DNA of 64,000 bases from HGM12587 sp964602445 (GTDB lineage: Bacteria > Bacillota > Clostridia > Lachnospirales > Lachnospiraceae). A program made the translations under genes and the position numbers. Of this stretch, positions 50,709 to 59,229 are shown one piece after another (the stretch's first letter is position 1; every line of letters starts with the position of its first letter). The notes beneath the pieces were generated by a model. It worked only from the letters and a program-made list of their open reading frames with translations, searched no databases and was not told the DNA's origin. The stretch lies in contig CAZRQV010000004.1 of the NCBI GenBank assembly GCA_964602445.1, positions 1-64,000 on the forward strand. The letters are read 5' to 3'.

Positions 50709-51427
50709 GCGCCGTTTACGAAGGCCGAAAAGAAAGTGATGATGTCCTTCGTCTGGCTCTGGCTGTTGGAGAACTTCTGCAGAATGCCGGCTATGATGTC
50801 GTTTATACAAGAACCGAAGATGTAACCCAGTCCGTAGGGGAAAAAGCGGATCTTGCCAATGCTTCCGGTGCGGATCTTTTTATCTCTATTCACCGCAATG
50901 CCGCAGCAAGAGATAATCTGTATAACGGTGTGCAGACACTGATCTATGCCCCCGGCGGACTTCGGGAAGAAGTGGCCGGCAATATTGCTAACGAACTGGA
51001 AAATGTAGGATTTCAGAATCTCGGTATTGATATCCGTCCGGATCTTGTCGTTTTAAACCGGACAAAAATGCCGGCAGTTCTGGTAGAAGCCGGATTTATC
51101 GACAGTGATAAAGATAATCAGCTCTTTGATTCTAAGTTCGAAGAAACTGCCCAGGCCATTGCAAGAGGAATCGAAATGTCCCTCCCTTCTCATGAAGAAG
51201 AAATGCCCCTTTATACCGTTCAGACAGGTCTTTTCCGCAACAAAGTATATGCAGACAATCTGCTTCTCCGTTTAAAACGTCAGGGATATCCCGCCTTTCT
51301 GGATACAGATCCGAATACCGGATTTTATCGTGTCCGTGTGGGAGAATATGAATCTTTGGATTCTGCGGTAGACATGGAACAGCGATTAAAGAATCGGGGA
51401 TATACTACATTTCTGACTACCGTTTAA
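50690..51427 (+). pseudogene. 3' fragment of the split amidase with SPOR domain
   Basis: Without a proper start, the fragment encodes GGSNPGAVYEGRKESDDVLR onward, the rest of an Amidase_3 domain (FISIHRNAA for zinc binding and PAVLVEAGFIDSDKDN for the catalytic Glu), and a C-terminal SPOR domain (LYTVQTGLFRNKVYADNLLL, FYRVRVGEYESLDSA). The intact enzyme would cleave the lactyl-Ala bond of peptidoglycan at denuded glycans. It has no obvious signal peptide. In the lysogen translation could only start internally, as at the ATG 50930, leaving an incomplete domain. Confidence 0.92.
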
Positions 51428-51480
51428 CTTCTGCTTCGTTAAACGAAAAAGACTGCAAACCGATTTCCTAAGATCAAAAA

Positions 51481-51520
51481 ACTGCTGCCCGACCCGAAAG
51501 GTCAGACAGCAGTCTTTTTT
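51481..51520 (+). terminator. Terminator of the amidase gene
   Basis: ACTGCTG pairs with CAGCAGT and inner GACC with GGTC, followed by six T residues on the plus strand. Confidence 0.85.
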
Positions 51521-51692
51521 ATACGAACTTATTCAGCTCTGCTTCATATTCGTAACCAATACTTGCAAGTTTTTCTTCAATCTCATCTTTTGCAATATGA
51601 AAATCATCACAAAATGCATCCAGACTTGGGAATTCATCCCGAAGTTTCGTATTGACAAAACTTAACAGTATCATCGGCTGATTTGGCAGCAT
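51519..51692 (-). CDS. DUF4250 protein
   Basis: 57 residues matching DUF4250: MLPNQPMILLSFVNTKLRDE followed by SLDAFCDDFHIAKDEIEEKL and IGYEYEAELNKFV. Helical, function unknown. Its ATG follows GAAAGAGGAAACGTT. Its stop codon overlaps the T-run of the convergent terminator. It is downstream of clpB on the same strand, separated by 14 bases. Confidence 0.85.
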   Translation of the reverse strand: MLPNQPMILLSFVNTKLRDEFPSLDAFCDDFHIAKDEIEEKLASIGYEYEAELNKFV

Positions 51693-51706
51693 AACGTTTC
51701 CTCTTT

Positions 51707-54289
51707 CTATCGGACGATCGCAGTCAGGCTGTTTCCTTCCACTGTGATCACGATGGTACTTCCGGTAGATACTTCTCCCTGCAGAATGATCTTTGCAGCA
51801 AGTGTCTCTACGTATTTTTGTACGTATCGTTTCAATGGTCTAGCACCATAAACCGGATCATATCCATGGTCTGTAATATAGTCTTTTGCTTCTTCTGTAA
51901 TCTCCAAATGAAGCTCTTTGTCAGAAAGACGTTCATTCAGATCGGTAAGCAACAGATTGATAATGCTACGAATATCGGCTTTTGTCAATGGTTTAAATAA
52001 AATTGTTTCATCCAGACGGTTCAAAAATTCCGGTCTGAAATGCGCTCTCAGATCACTCATCACCGCATTTTCTGCCTGTTCTGTAATTTCCCCGTTTTCA
52101 TCGATGCCATCCAAAAGATAAGAGGAACCGATATTCGACGTCATGATCAGGATTGTATTCTTAAAATCTACGGTTCTGCCTTGAGAATCGGTAATTCGGC
52201 CATCATCCAATACTTGCAGCAGTACATTAAATACATCCGGATGGGCTTTTTCGATTTCATCAAAAAGAACGACGGAATACGGTTTTCTGCGGACTGCTTC
52301 AGTCAGCTGGCCACCTTCTTCATAACCAACATATCCCGGAGGTGCTCCAATCAGTCTGGATACCGAATGTTTCTCCATATATTCACTCATATCGATCCGC
52401 ACCATATTGCTTTCATCATCAAACAGACTTGCTGCCAGTGCTTTGGCAAGCTCTGTTTTACCTACACCGGTAGGTCCTAAGAACAGGAAGGAACCGATCG
52501 GTTTTTCCGGATCTTTAATACCTGCCTTGGAACGGATGATCGCTTCTGTTACTTTCGTAACTCCTTCATTTTGTCCAATGACACGTTTATGAAGTTCCTC
52601 ATCCAGATGAAGGGTTTTGTTACGTTCACTTTCTGTCAGTTTTGCTACCGGAATTCCGGTCCAGCGGGAAATAATCTTCGCAATCTCTTCATCGGTGACA
52701 CTCTCGTGAACCAGCGTCATTTCCTGATTTTTGATTTTTTCTTCTTCGATTTCCAACTGTTTCTGCAGCTGCGGTAATTTACCATACTGCAATTCTGCAG
52801 CTTTTTCCAGATCATAATTTCTCTGTGCCAGCTGAATTTCTTTATTCATCGCTTCGATGTCTTCACGCAGCTTAGACAGCTTCTCCACACCGGATTTTTC
52901 ATTATCCCACTGTGCTTTTTTTACATTAAATTCATCCCGAAGCTCTGCCAGTTCTTTCTGCAGTGCTTCCAGACGTTCTTTGCTCAAACGATCTGTTTCT
53001 TTTTTCAAAGCTGCTTCTTCAATCTCTAACTGCATGACTTTTCTGCGAAGCTCATCCAGTTCGGCCGGCATAGAATCCAGCTCTGTTTTGATCAGAGCAC
53101 AGGCTTCATCGACCAGATCAATGGCTTTATCCGGAAGAAATCGATCCGAAATATATCTATGAGATAATGTTGCTGCTGTAACCAGGGCACCGTCTGTAAT
53201 CTTTACTCCATGGAATACTTCATAACGGTCTTTTAGGCCTCGAAGGATGGAGATGGTATCTTCTACTGTCGGTTCATCTACCATGACCGGCTGAAATCTT
53301 CGTTCCAGCGCTGCATCCTTTTCAATATACTGACGATATTCATCCAATGTGGTCGCACCGATACAATGCAGCTCCCCTCTTGCCAGCATTGGTTTTAACA
53401 TATTGCCTGCATCCATAGCACCATCACTTTTTCCGGCACCTACGATCAAATGCAGCTCATCAATAAACAGAATAATCTGTCCATCACTCTTTCTTACTTC
53501 ATCCAGCACTGCTTTCAGACGTTCTTCGAATTCCCCCCGGTATTTGGCACCTGCTACCAATGCTCCCATATCCAGTGCAAATAATTTTTTATCTTTTAAT
53601 CCATCCGGTACATCCCCGCGAACAATTCTTTGCGCCAGACCTTCTACCACTGCAGTCTTACCAACTCCCGGTTCCCCAATCAGCACCGGATTGTTTTTGG
53701 TCTTTCTGGATAAAATGCGGATCACATTCCGGATTTCACTGTCACGTCCGATGACCGGATCCAGCTTTTGATCTCTGGCACGTTCTACCAGATCATAACC
53801 GTACTTATTCAATGTATCATAAGTTGCTTCCGGATTGTCACTGACGACTCTCTGATTGCCGCGTACCGTAGAAAGTGCCTGCAAAAATCGTTCTCTCGTA
53901 ATTCCATATTCTTTAAAGAACTGTTTCATCGACGGACTTTCATTCTTCAGCAGGCTTAAGAAAAGATGTTCTACCGAAACATATTCATCCCCCATGGCCT
54001 TAGCTTCATCTTCGGCGTTGATCAGTGCTTTGTTCAAGTACTGTCCTACATACGGCTGACCGCCTGATACTTTCGTACGCTTTCCGATATAATCTTCCAA
54101 TCTGTTCAGGAAGTGCTCTTTGTTTATCTCCATCTTTTCGACCAGCTTTAAGATCAGGCTGTCTTCCTGATGTAACAAACTATAGAGTAAATGTTCCTGC
54201 TCGATTTCCTGATTGCCAAAATCATACGCTGTTTTTTCCAGGCTGTTGATCGCCTGAATGGATTTCTGCGTAAATTTACTGATGTTCAT
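51707..54289 (-). CDS. clpB: ATP-dependent disaggregase ClpB
   Basis: 860 residues with the full Hsp100 plan: N-domain (about 1-145), first AAA+ with LIGEPGVGKTAVVEGLAQRI, the coiled-coil M-domain (about 395-530, KKAQWDNEKSGVEKLSKLRE), second AAA+ with FLGPTGVGKTELAKALAASL and IDMSEYMEKHSVSRLIGAPP, and the C-terminal domain. No ClpP-binding loop motif is apparent, as expected for ClpB. It solubilises aggregated proteins with DnaK. The CIRCE operator in its promoter places it under HrcA control. Confidence 0.97.
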   Translation of the reverse strand: MNISKFTQKSIQAINSLEKTAYDFGNQEIEQEHLLYSLLHQEDSLILKLVEKMEINKEHFLNRLEDYIGKRTKVSGGQPYVGQYLNKALINAEDEAKAMGDEYVSVEHLFLSLLKNESPSMKQFFKEYGITRERFLQALSTVRGNQRVVSDNPEATYDTLNKYGYDLVERARDQKLDPVIGRDSEIRNVIRILSRKTKNNPVLIGEPGVGKTAVVEGLAQRIVRGDVPDGLKDKKLFALDMGALVAGAKYRGEFEERLKAVLDEVRKSDGQIILFIDELHLIVGAGKSDGAMDAGNMLKPMLARGELHCIGATTLDEYRQYIEKDAALERRFQPVMVDEPTVEDTISILRGLKDRYEVFHGVKITDGALVTAATLSHRYISDRFLPDKAIDLVDEACALIKTELDSMPAELDELRRKVMQLEIEEAALKKETDRLSKERLEALQKELAELRDEFNVKKAQWDNEKSGVEKLSKLREDIEAMNKEIQLAQRNYDLEKAAELQYGKLPQLQKQLEIEEEKIKNQEMTLVHESVTDEEIAKIISRWTGIPVAKLTESERNKTLHLDEELHKRVIGQNEGVTKVTEAIIRSKAGIKDPEKPIGSFLFLGPTGVGKTELAKALAASLFDDESNMVRIDMSEYMEKHSVSRLIGAPPGYVGYEEGGQLTEAVRRKPYSVVLFDEIEKAHPDVFNVLLQVLDDGRITDSQGRTVDFKNTILIMTSNIGSSYLLDGIDENGEITEQAENAVMSDLRAHFRPEFLNRLDETILFKPLTKADIRSIINLLLTDLNERLSDKELHLEITEEAKDYITDHGYDPVYGARPLKRYVQKYVETLAAKIILQGEVSTGSTIVITVEGNSLTAIVR

Positions 54290-54361
54290 AAACTTGCCCT
54301 CCTGTCATTTCAGTTTTTTCATAATCATTCAAAATATGCATCTTGTTCTTTGCACACTGTT

Positions 54362-54403
54362 AACATAACACTTTTGTTAGCACTCGTCAACAGCGAGTGC
54401 TAA
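54362..54403 (-). promoter_or_regulatory. clpB promoter with CIRCE operator
   Basis: CIRCE is perfect: TTAGCACTC, nine bases, GAGTGCTAA (54377-54403). On the minus strand TTGACG (54385-54390) and TATGTT (54362-54367) are 17 bases apart, so the -35 box lies inside CIRCE and HrcA binding would block RNA polymerase directly. Confidence 0.92.
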
Positions 54404-54451
54404 ATTTATATTTTTTTAATATTTTCGTCCCGAAACATCATTTTCTCTTTA

Positions 54452-54502
54452 CGGCTAAGAAACGGTTAAGAACCGTCATTTCCGGTTAAGAGACGGCTAA
54501 AA
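54452..54502 (+). repeat. Phased direct repeats, probable response-regulator site
   Basis: CGGCTAAGA (54452), CGGTTAAGA (54463), CGGTTAAGA (54483) and CGGCTAAAA (54494) form two pairs, each with 11-bp spacing. This is the arrangement bound by OmpR/PhoB-type dimers, and it ends about 15 bases before the -35 box of the next gene. Confidence 0.7.
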
Positions 54503-54516
54503 TCCTCTTTGCTTTA

Positions 54517-54545
54517 TTGAATCGAAAATGTGCTTTTGCTAAGAT
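54517..54545 (+). promoter_or_regulatory. Promoter of the small membrane protein gene
   Basis: TTGAAT and TAAGAT are separated by 17 bases, just downstream of the phased repeats and 32 bases before the start codon. Confidence 0.6.
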
Positions 54546-54577
54546 GCTTTTAGTTTTGATTTTAGGGGGAAACCAAT

Positions 54578-54721
54578 ATGGAAATTTTATTCTATCCAGT
54601 CATCGCATTGTTTGCACTGTTAGGCGGCGGATCATCCATCGTGATCGTTGCTTATCTTCTTCTTGTTCTCGGACAGAAGATTAAAAACAAGATCTTACAC
54701 GGCGCATCACTTTACGACTGA
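54578..54721 (+). CDS. 47-aa membrane protein beside a KdpDE-like system
   Basis: MEILFYPVIALFALLGGGSS continues into one long hydrophobic stretch and a basic tail (GQKIKNKILHGASLYD). AGGGGGAAACCAAT provides the start. It has its own promoter preceded by regulator-type repeats, so it may be the main target of the two-component system encoded convergently. I do not recognise the family. Confidence 0.7.
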   Translation: MEILFYPVIALFALLGGGSSIVIVAYLLLVLGQKIKNKILHGASLYD

Positions 54722-54782
54722 TCAAAAACCACTGCATCTTTATGCTGCAGGGCGATAAAACATATCGCTGGATGCACCTATG

Positions 54783-54848
54783 AAAACACCCTTGTCGGGA
54801 GCATGTGTGAAACCTTCATCACACGTAATCCCGGCAAGGGTGTTTTTT
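54783..54848. terminator. Strong bidirectional terminator
   Basis: CACCCTTGTCGGGA pairs with TCCCGGCAAGGGTG, enclosing GTGTGA/TCACAC, with T-runs on both strands. It separates the small membrane protein gene from the convergent response-regulator gene. Confidence 0.85.
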
Positions 54849-54879
54849 CTGAGTTCCGTTTTTATTTTTGGATTTCTTC

Positions 54880-55593
54880 TTATCTACAATCCACATTCAT
54901 CCGATATCCTACCCCAAGTTCATTGACAATATACTGGGTATCTCCCGGCTTAATTCCCATTTTTTTACGGATGTTTGCCATATTGACCTGAAGCTTTTTG
55001 ACGCTTCCCACATCCATCCATTTCCAGATTTCTTTAATGATTTCAGCGTAAGTCATCACTTTTCCTGCATGAGCAGCCAGCAATGCTACAATGTTATATT
55101 CGGTCTGGGTCAGTTTAATATCTTCTCCATTGATCAAAACATGCCTTGTATCATAATCAATGACCAGATCACCCAACTGAAAATTCTTTTCTCCGCCAAG
55201 ACTTCTGTCCACATTCTGCTGATGGATTCTCAAAGCAGATCGGATTCTGGCCTGAAGCTCTGCTGTCCCAAACGGCTTGGTAATGTAATCGTTGGCACCT
55301 GCATCCAAAGCGGCTACTTTATCACTTTCATCGCTTCTTGCTGATAAAACAATGACCGGTGTGGAAAAATCCTGACGGATCTTTTCCAAAAGATCCATAC
55401 CATCACCGTCCGGAAGTCCCAGATCCAGAATCACCGCATCCGGCGAATTCGACATAAATGCCATTTTCCCTTCAGCTGCTGTCTTTGCTTCCAATACCTG
55501 ATATCCATTGGTTGCTAAAATCGTCCGTACAAAATGACGGATATTTCTTTCGTCTTCAATCAATAAAACTTTATATTTATTATGACTGTTCAT
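54880..55593 (-). CDS. KdpE-like OmpR-family response regulator
   Basis: 237 residues. The receiver domain has VLLIEDERNIR, the phosphoacceptor in AVILDLGLPDGDG, and the conserved Thr/Ser and Lys (PVIVLSARSDE, DYITKPFG). The C-terminal winged helix (KLTQTEYNIVALLAAHAGKV, VNELGVGYRM) binds DNA. Closest in pattern to KdpE, but no kdpFABC potassium pump is in the window. It overlaps the kinase gene by 14 bases. Confidence 0.93.
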   Translation of the reverse strand: MNSHNKYKVLLIEDERNIRHFVRTILATNGYQVLEAKTAAEGKMAFMSNSPDAVILDLGLPDGDGMDLLEKIRQDFSTPVIVLSARSDESDKVAALDAGANDYITKPFGTAELQARIRSALRIHQQNVDRSLGGEKNFQLGDLVIDYDTRHVLINGEDIKLTQTEYNIVALLAAHAGKVMTYAEIIKEIWKWMDVGSVKKLQVNMANIRKKMGIKPGDTQYIVNELGVGYRMNVDCR

Positions 55594-56689
55594 CTGTTTC
55601 TTCCTCCATCTCTAACGTAAACCGAAAACAGCATCCTCCCTCTTTTCGATTTTCCACCTCAATCCTGCCTTCATGTGCTTTAATGATCGACGCACAAACC
55701 GATAAACCGATTCCCATGTTTCTTTTCTGATTATCTGCCGGCAGATTTCCTGTCTCAAAATTCGAAGAAAAGATCCTGTTTAATTTCTCTTTCGGAATCC
55801 CGCATCCATCATCCAGAATCTCAAAGACAGCTTCTTCTCCGCTGGTTGTAACCCGGAGAATCAGATGTTTCATTCCTTTCGCATGCTGTACTGCATTTTC
55901 CAAAAGATTCACCAAGACCTGCGTAATCAGCACCGCATCCATCGGAATACTGATAAAATCATCGGGAATCTCTACTTCTACCGGCTGTTTCGGATAGCGT
56001 TTGGCAAACCGTACCAGCACCGAATCGATCAATTCTTCCAAAACAACCGGTGTTTTGATCAGCTGCATATCTCCGCTGTCAATCTTTGTAACCGACAGCA
56101 GATTTTCTACCATACCGATAAGCCACTGGGCATCTTCTCTGATTCCATCTGCCAGTTCTGCCATCTGTTCTTTTGACAGATCATCCACATTTTCTACCAT
56201 TGCTGAACTGGAACCATAGATTGTCGTCAACGGTGTACGCAAATCATGGGAAATGGCACGCAGAAGGTTGGCACGCATTTTTTCTTTTTCCGTTTCCGCA
56301 CGCAGCTTTTCCTGACGTTTCAGTTCTGTGGTCAAAATCCCTGTCATAATGGAAATACTCAGCATAACAATGGCAGAAACCGTATTTTCTACGATCACAA
56401 AATTAAATTCAAAAAAAGGAAAGGTAAACGCAAAATTGACCATCAGCATACTGAAAAGCGATGCTCCGATTCCATACCAATAACTTTCCGTATATCTGGA
56501 AATCAAAAATACTGCCAGTGTAAAGATCGCCGGAATCGGCGTAAATACATCAAATGTATCTGAGATTGCCAGACTGACAATAAATGCAATACATAAGGAT
56601 CCTACAGTAAACAGCAGACTTTTTTTAATGGTCTGCCGCTCCGGCAGAATCTCATTGATCTTATTTTTTATATATTTTATTTGAGCCAT
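55580..56689 (-). CDS. KdpD-like sensor histidine kinase (DUF4118)
   Basis: About 369 residues from ATG 56689; the frame is open to a TTG at 56758, and no start has a strong ribosome binding site. Four membrane helices (DUF4118-type, residues about 20-125) precede HisKA (RAISHDLRTPLTTIYGSSSA, with the phospho-acceptor His) and HATPase (LVNLLENAVQHA, LDDGCGIPKEKLNRIF, GIGLSVCASII). It lacks the N-terminal KdpD and Usp domains, so it is a short KdpD relative. It phosphorylates the adjacent regulator; the signal is unknown. Confidence 0.9.
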   Translation of the reverse strand: MAQIKYIKNKINEILPERQTIKKSLLFTVGSLCIAFIVSLAISDTFDVFTPIPAIFTLAVFLISRYTESYWYGIGASLFSMLMVNFAFTFPFFEFNFVIVENTVSAIVMLSISIMTGILTTELKRQEKLRAETEKEKMRANLLRAISHDLRTPLTTIYGSSSAMVENVDDLSKEQMAELADGIREDAQWLIGMVENLLSVTKIDSGDMQLIKTPVVLEELIDSVLVRFAKRYPKQPVEVEIPDDFISIPMDAVLITQVLVNLLENAVQHAKGMKHLILRVTTSGEEAVFEILDDGCGIPKEKLNRIFSSNFETGNLPADNQKRNMGIGLSVCASIIKAHEGRIEVENRKEGGCCFRFTLEMEEETDEQS

Positions 56690-56814
56690 AAATGTTCTCT
56701 GTTTTCTCCGTCTTCCTGTGATTAAGACCATTCTATCTGAAAAGTTCTCTATTCGCAAGTCATGGATTCTGCGCCTTTATTTTTAATAACCAACAGCACT
56801 TTTTCTTAAACGAC

Positions 56815-56845
56815 AAAAAAGCAGAGAATTTCTCCGCTTTTTCAT
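56815..56845. terminator. Terminator after the phosphohexomutase gene
   Basis: AAAAGCGGAGAA pairs with TTCTCTGCTTTT with flanking T-runs on both strands. It ends the sugar-nucleotide gene block. Confidence 0.85.
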
Positions 56846-56905
56846 CCTTGAACAAAAATATGCTTTTTATAATTATTTTTTCAATCTCTGATACAGGGTA
56901 GGCTC

Positions 56906-58405
56906 TTACAAAGAAGCAGGTTTCTCTGTTTCTTTGTAAATCTTGATCTTTGGTTCTGTCCCTGAAGGCCGGACTACGATTTCTGTTCCGTCAGCCATCC
57001 AAAGTTTTATCACATTGGATTTCGGCAGTCCGTCTGCGCCTTCCAGATAATCCTGATATTTTATAATTCTGGAAGAAGAAAGCTGTACATACTCTTTTTT
57101 TATATCGCTACGCAGCTGTTCCATGTATTCCGCTGCTTCATCTGCTTCAAAATGATACGTGGTCAGCTCAGTCTCATGATGTCCGTAAACCGCATATAAC
57201 TCTTCCAGCACATCCCAAAGTGTCTTTCCCTGCGTTTTATATTCATCAGCCATTTCACAAAGGAGCATTGCTGCTCCTACCGCATCCTTATCTCTGACAT
57301 AAGAACCGATCAGATAACCGCAGCTTTCTTCCGAACCAAATACAAATCGATCCAGTTCTCCTGCCTGTTCCAAAACTCCGATCTGTTCTCCGATATATTT
57401 AAATCCGGTCAAGGTATTGAACACCTCTGCACCATACTTGCGGGCGATCTTTTCAATCATGGAAGTGGTCACAATGGTCTTAATGATCACAGGCCGTTTC
57501 GGCAGTGTTCCTTCTTCCTGACGTTTTTTTAAAAGGTAATCCAGCAGGAGGACTCCTACCTGATTTCCCGTCAGCCGTTCGTATGTTTCCCCTTTTTTCG
57601 CTGCTACTCCCACTCTGTCACTGTCCGGATCGGTAGCCAGCAAAAGATCTGCTTCTCGTTCCTTACAGCAGCGAATCCCTAAGGTCAATGCTTCTTCTTC
57701 CTCCGGATTTGGATAAGGGCAGGTCGGAAATTCTCCGTCCGGATCTTTCTGTTCCGGCACCAGATACAGATCCTGAATACCGATCCGGTGTAAGATTTTC
57801 GTAACACAATCTGCCCCCGCTCCGTTTAATGGTGTATATACGACCTTCAAAGTTCCGCTCAGTTTTTCACCGGTACGAAGTTTTTGAATTTCATCCAGAA
57901 ATGCTTCCTGCGTTTCCTGCCCGATCAGGGAAATTCTGCCTTCCTCTAAAAAGCTTTCGTAATCTTTGGAACCTTCTAACGCTTTTAAATCTGCTTTCCG
58001 GATTTCTTCTTGAATCTTCTTTGCTGCCTTACTGGTAATCTGACAGCCGTCTGCTCCATAGACCTTATATCCGTTGTATTCCTTTGGATTATGGCTTGCT
58101 GTAATGGCAATCCCCAGATCGCATTTTAAGAATCTTACTGCAAAAGAAAGTGCCGGTGTCGGCATCAGTTTCGGATACAGATAGGCTCTGCATCCTGATG
58201 CTGCCAGCACTCTTGCCGTCTCCTGTACAAATTCTTTTGAATTTCTGCGACTGTCATAAGAGATGGCAATGAGCGGGTTGGCAGTCAACGTATTTGCATA
58301 GGCTGCCACTCCCAGCGTTGCTTCTCTGATCGTTTCTGTATTTAAATGGTCCGGTCCCGGTGCCATAGTTGCACGAAGACCGCCTGTTCCAAATTTTAAT
58401 TTCAT
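56906..58405 (-). CDS. Phosphohexomutase (phosphomannomutase/phosphoglucomutase)
   Basis: 499 residues of the alpha-D-phosphohexomutase family. Active-site loop ITASHNPKEYNGYKVYG carries the phosphoserine; metal loop is LLATDPDSDRVGVA; sugar-binding loop GSEESCGYLIGSYVRDKDA; phosphate-binding loop VVRPSGTEPKIKIY. In this operon it should interconvert mannose-6-phosphate and mannose-1-phosphate. Its start overlaps the manA stop by 4 bases. Confidence 0.92.
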   Translation of the reverse strand: MKLKFGTGGLRATMAPGPDHLNTETIREATLGVAAYANTLTANPLIAISYDSRRNSKEFVQETARVLAASGCRAYLYPKLMPTPALSFAVRFLKCDLGIAITASHNPKEYNGYKVYGADGCQITSKAAKKIQEEIRKADLKALEGSKDYESFLEEGRISLIGQETQEAFLDEIQKLRTGEKLSGTLKVVYTPLNGAGADCVTKILHRIGIQDLYLVPEQKDPDGEFPTCPYPNPEEEEALTLGIRCCKEREADLLLATDPDSDRVGVAAKKGETYERLTGNQVGVLLLDYLLKKRQEEGTLPKRPVIIKTIVTTSMIEKIARKYGAEVFNTLTGFKYIGEQIGVLEQAGELDRFVFGSEESCGYLIGSYVRDKDAVGAAMLLCEMADEYKTQGKTLWDVLEELYAVYGHHETELTTYHFEADEAAEYMEQLRSDIKKEYVQLSSSRIIKYQDYLEGADGLPKSNVIKLWMADGTEIVVRPSGTEPKIKIYKETEKPASL

Positions 58406-59229
58406 TCCAATGCCTCACTCATTAATAATTGTACTTTGCCTGTCAGCTCATACGCACCCATCTGAGACGGTAAATAAATACAGTCATCTGCTGTAACCCG
58501 AAGTTCTTCCTGCTCTGTGCTAAGGATTCCCGTACCCTCTGTGATCCACAATGCCTTCGGCCGCTCTGTGATTTTTCCACACATTCTTTCTGTGATTTCA
58601 CAACGATGCACTGCAAAATGACTGCACTGCACCAAAAGTGTCTTTGTATACCCTTCTTTTTTTACCGGAAGTCCCATCGGACGATGTCCCTGCAGCGGCG
58701 GTAAAAATCCTGCCACCTCTGCTGCCTGAGCAATATGCAGCTCCCTCGGATGATTTTCTGCATCTTTTCGCTGATAATCATAGACCCGATAGGTGATGTT
58801 GGAGCTTTGCTGGATTTCTGCTACAGTGATTCCTGCACCAATGGCATGTACCAGTCCTGCCGGAATATAAAATACATCTCCTTTTTTTACCGGTACCTTC
58901 TGACAAACTTCCGTGATCGTACCATTTTGGATCCGCTTTAAAAATTCATTGGCGGAAATCTGATGCTTCAATCCATAATACAGGAATGCTCCCGGCACAC
59001 AGTCCAGTACATACCACATTTCGGTCTTGCCTTTGCTGCCTTCTTTTTCTTTTGCATAAGCATCATCCGGGTGTACCTGTACTGACAGTGCCTGCTCTGC
59101 TGTAATCTTCTTGATCAGCAGCGGAACTTTCTCAAATCCTTCATGCAGATAAGAAAGCAACCAGTCTTCTGTTCCCCAAAGATATTCTTTTTTAATTGAT
59201 TTCAGCTTTATTGGCTTTGTACCATTCAT
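58402..59229 (-). CDS. manA: Mannose-6-phosphate isomerase, class I
   Basis: 275 residues. QVHPDDAYAKEKEGSKGKTE is the zinc-binding cupin motif, LVHAIGAGITVAEIQQSSNI the second conserved segment and YRVYDYQRKD the family signature. It converts fructose-6-phosphate to mannose-6-phosphate, the entry into GDP-sugars. It overlaps fcl by 38 bases. Confidence 0.93.
   Translation of the reverse strand: MNGTKPIKLKSIKKEYLWGTEDWLLSYLHEGFEKVPLLIKKITAEQALSVQVHPDDAYAKEKEGSKGKTEMWYVLDCVPGAFLYYGLKHQISANEFLKRIQNGTITEVCQKVPVKKGDVFYIPAGLVHAIGAGITVAEIQQSSNITYRVYDYQRKDAENHPRELHIAQAAEVAGFLPPLQGHRPMGLPVKKEGYTKTLLVQCSHFAVHRCEITERMCGKITERPKALWITEGTGILSTEQEELRVTADDCIYLPSQMGAYELTGKVQLLMSEALE

Noticed and set aside
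54452..54502. Short phased repeats as a CRISPR remnant
   Set aside because: Units are 9 bp with 11-bp phasing, too short for CRISPR. The position before a promoter fits a regulator site. No CRISPR array was seen anywhere in the window.
54578..54721. 47-aa protein as KdpF
   Set aside because: It is longer than KdpF, has a basic tail, and there are no kdpABC genes next to it.
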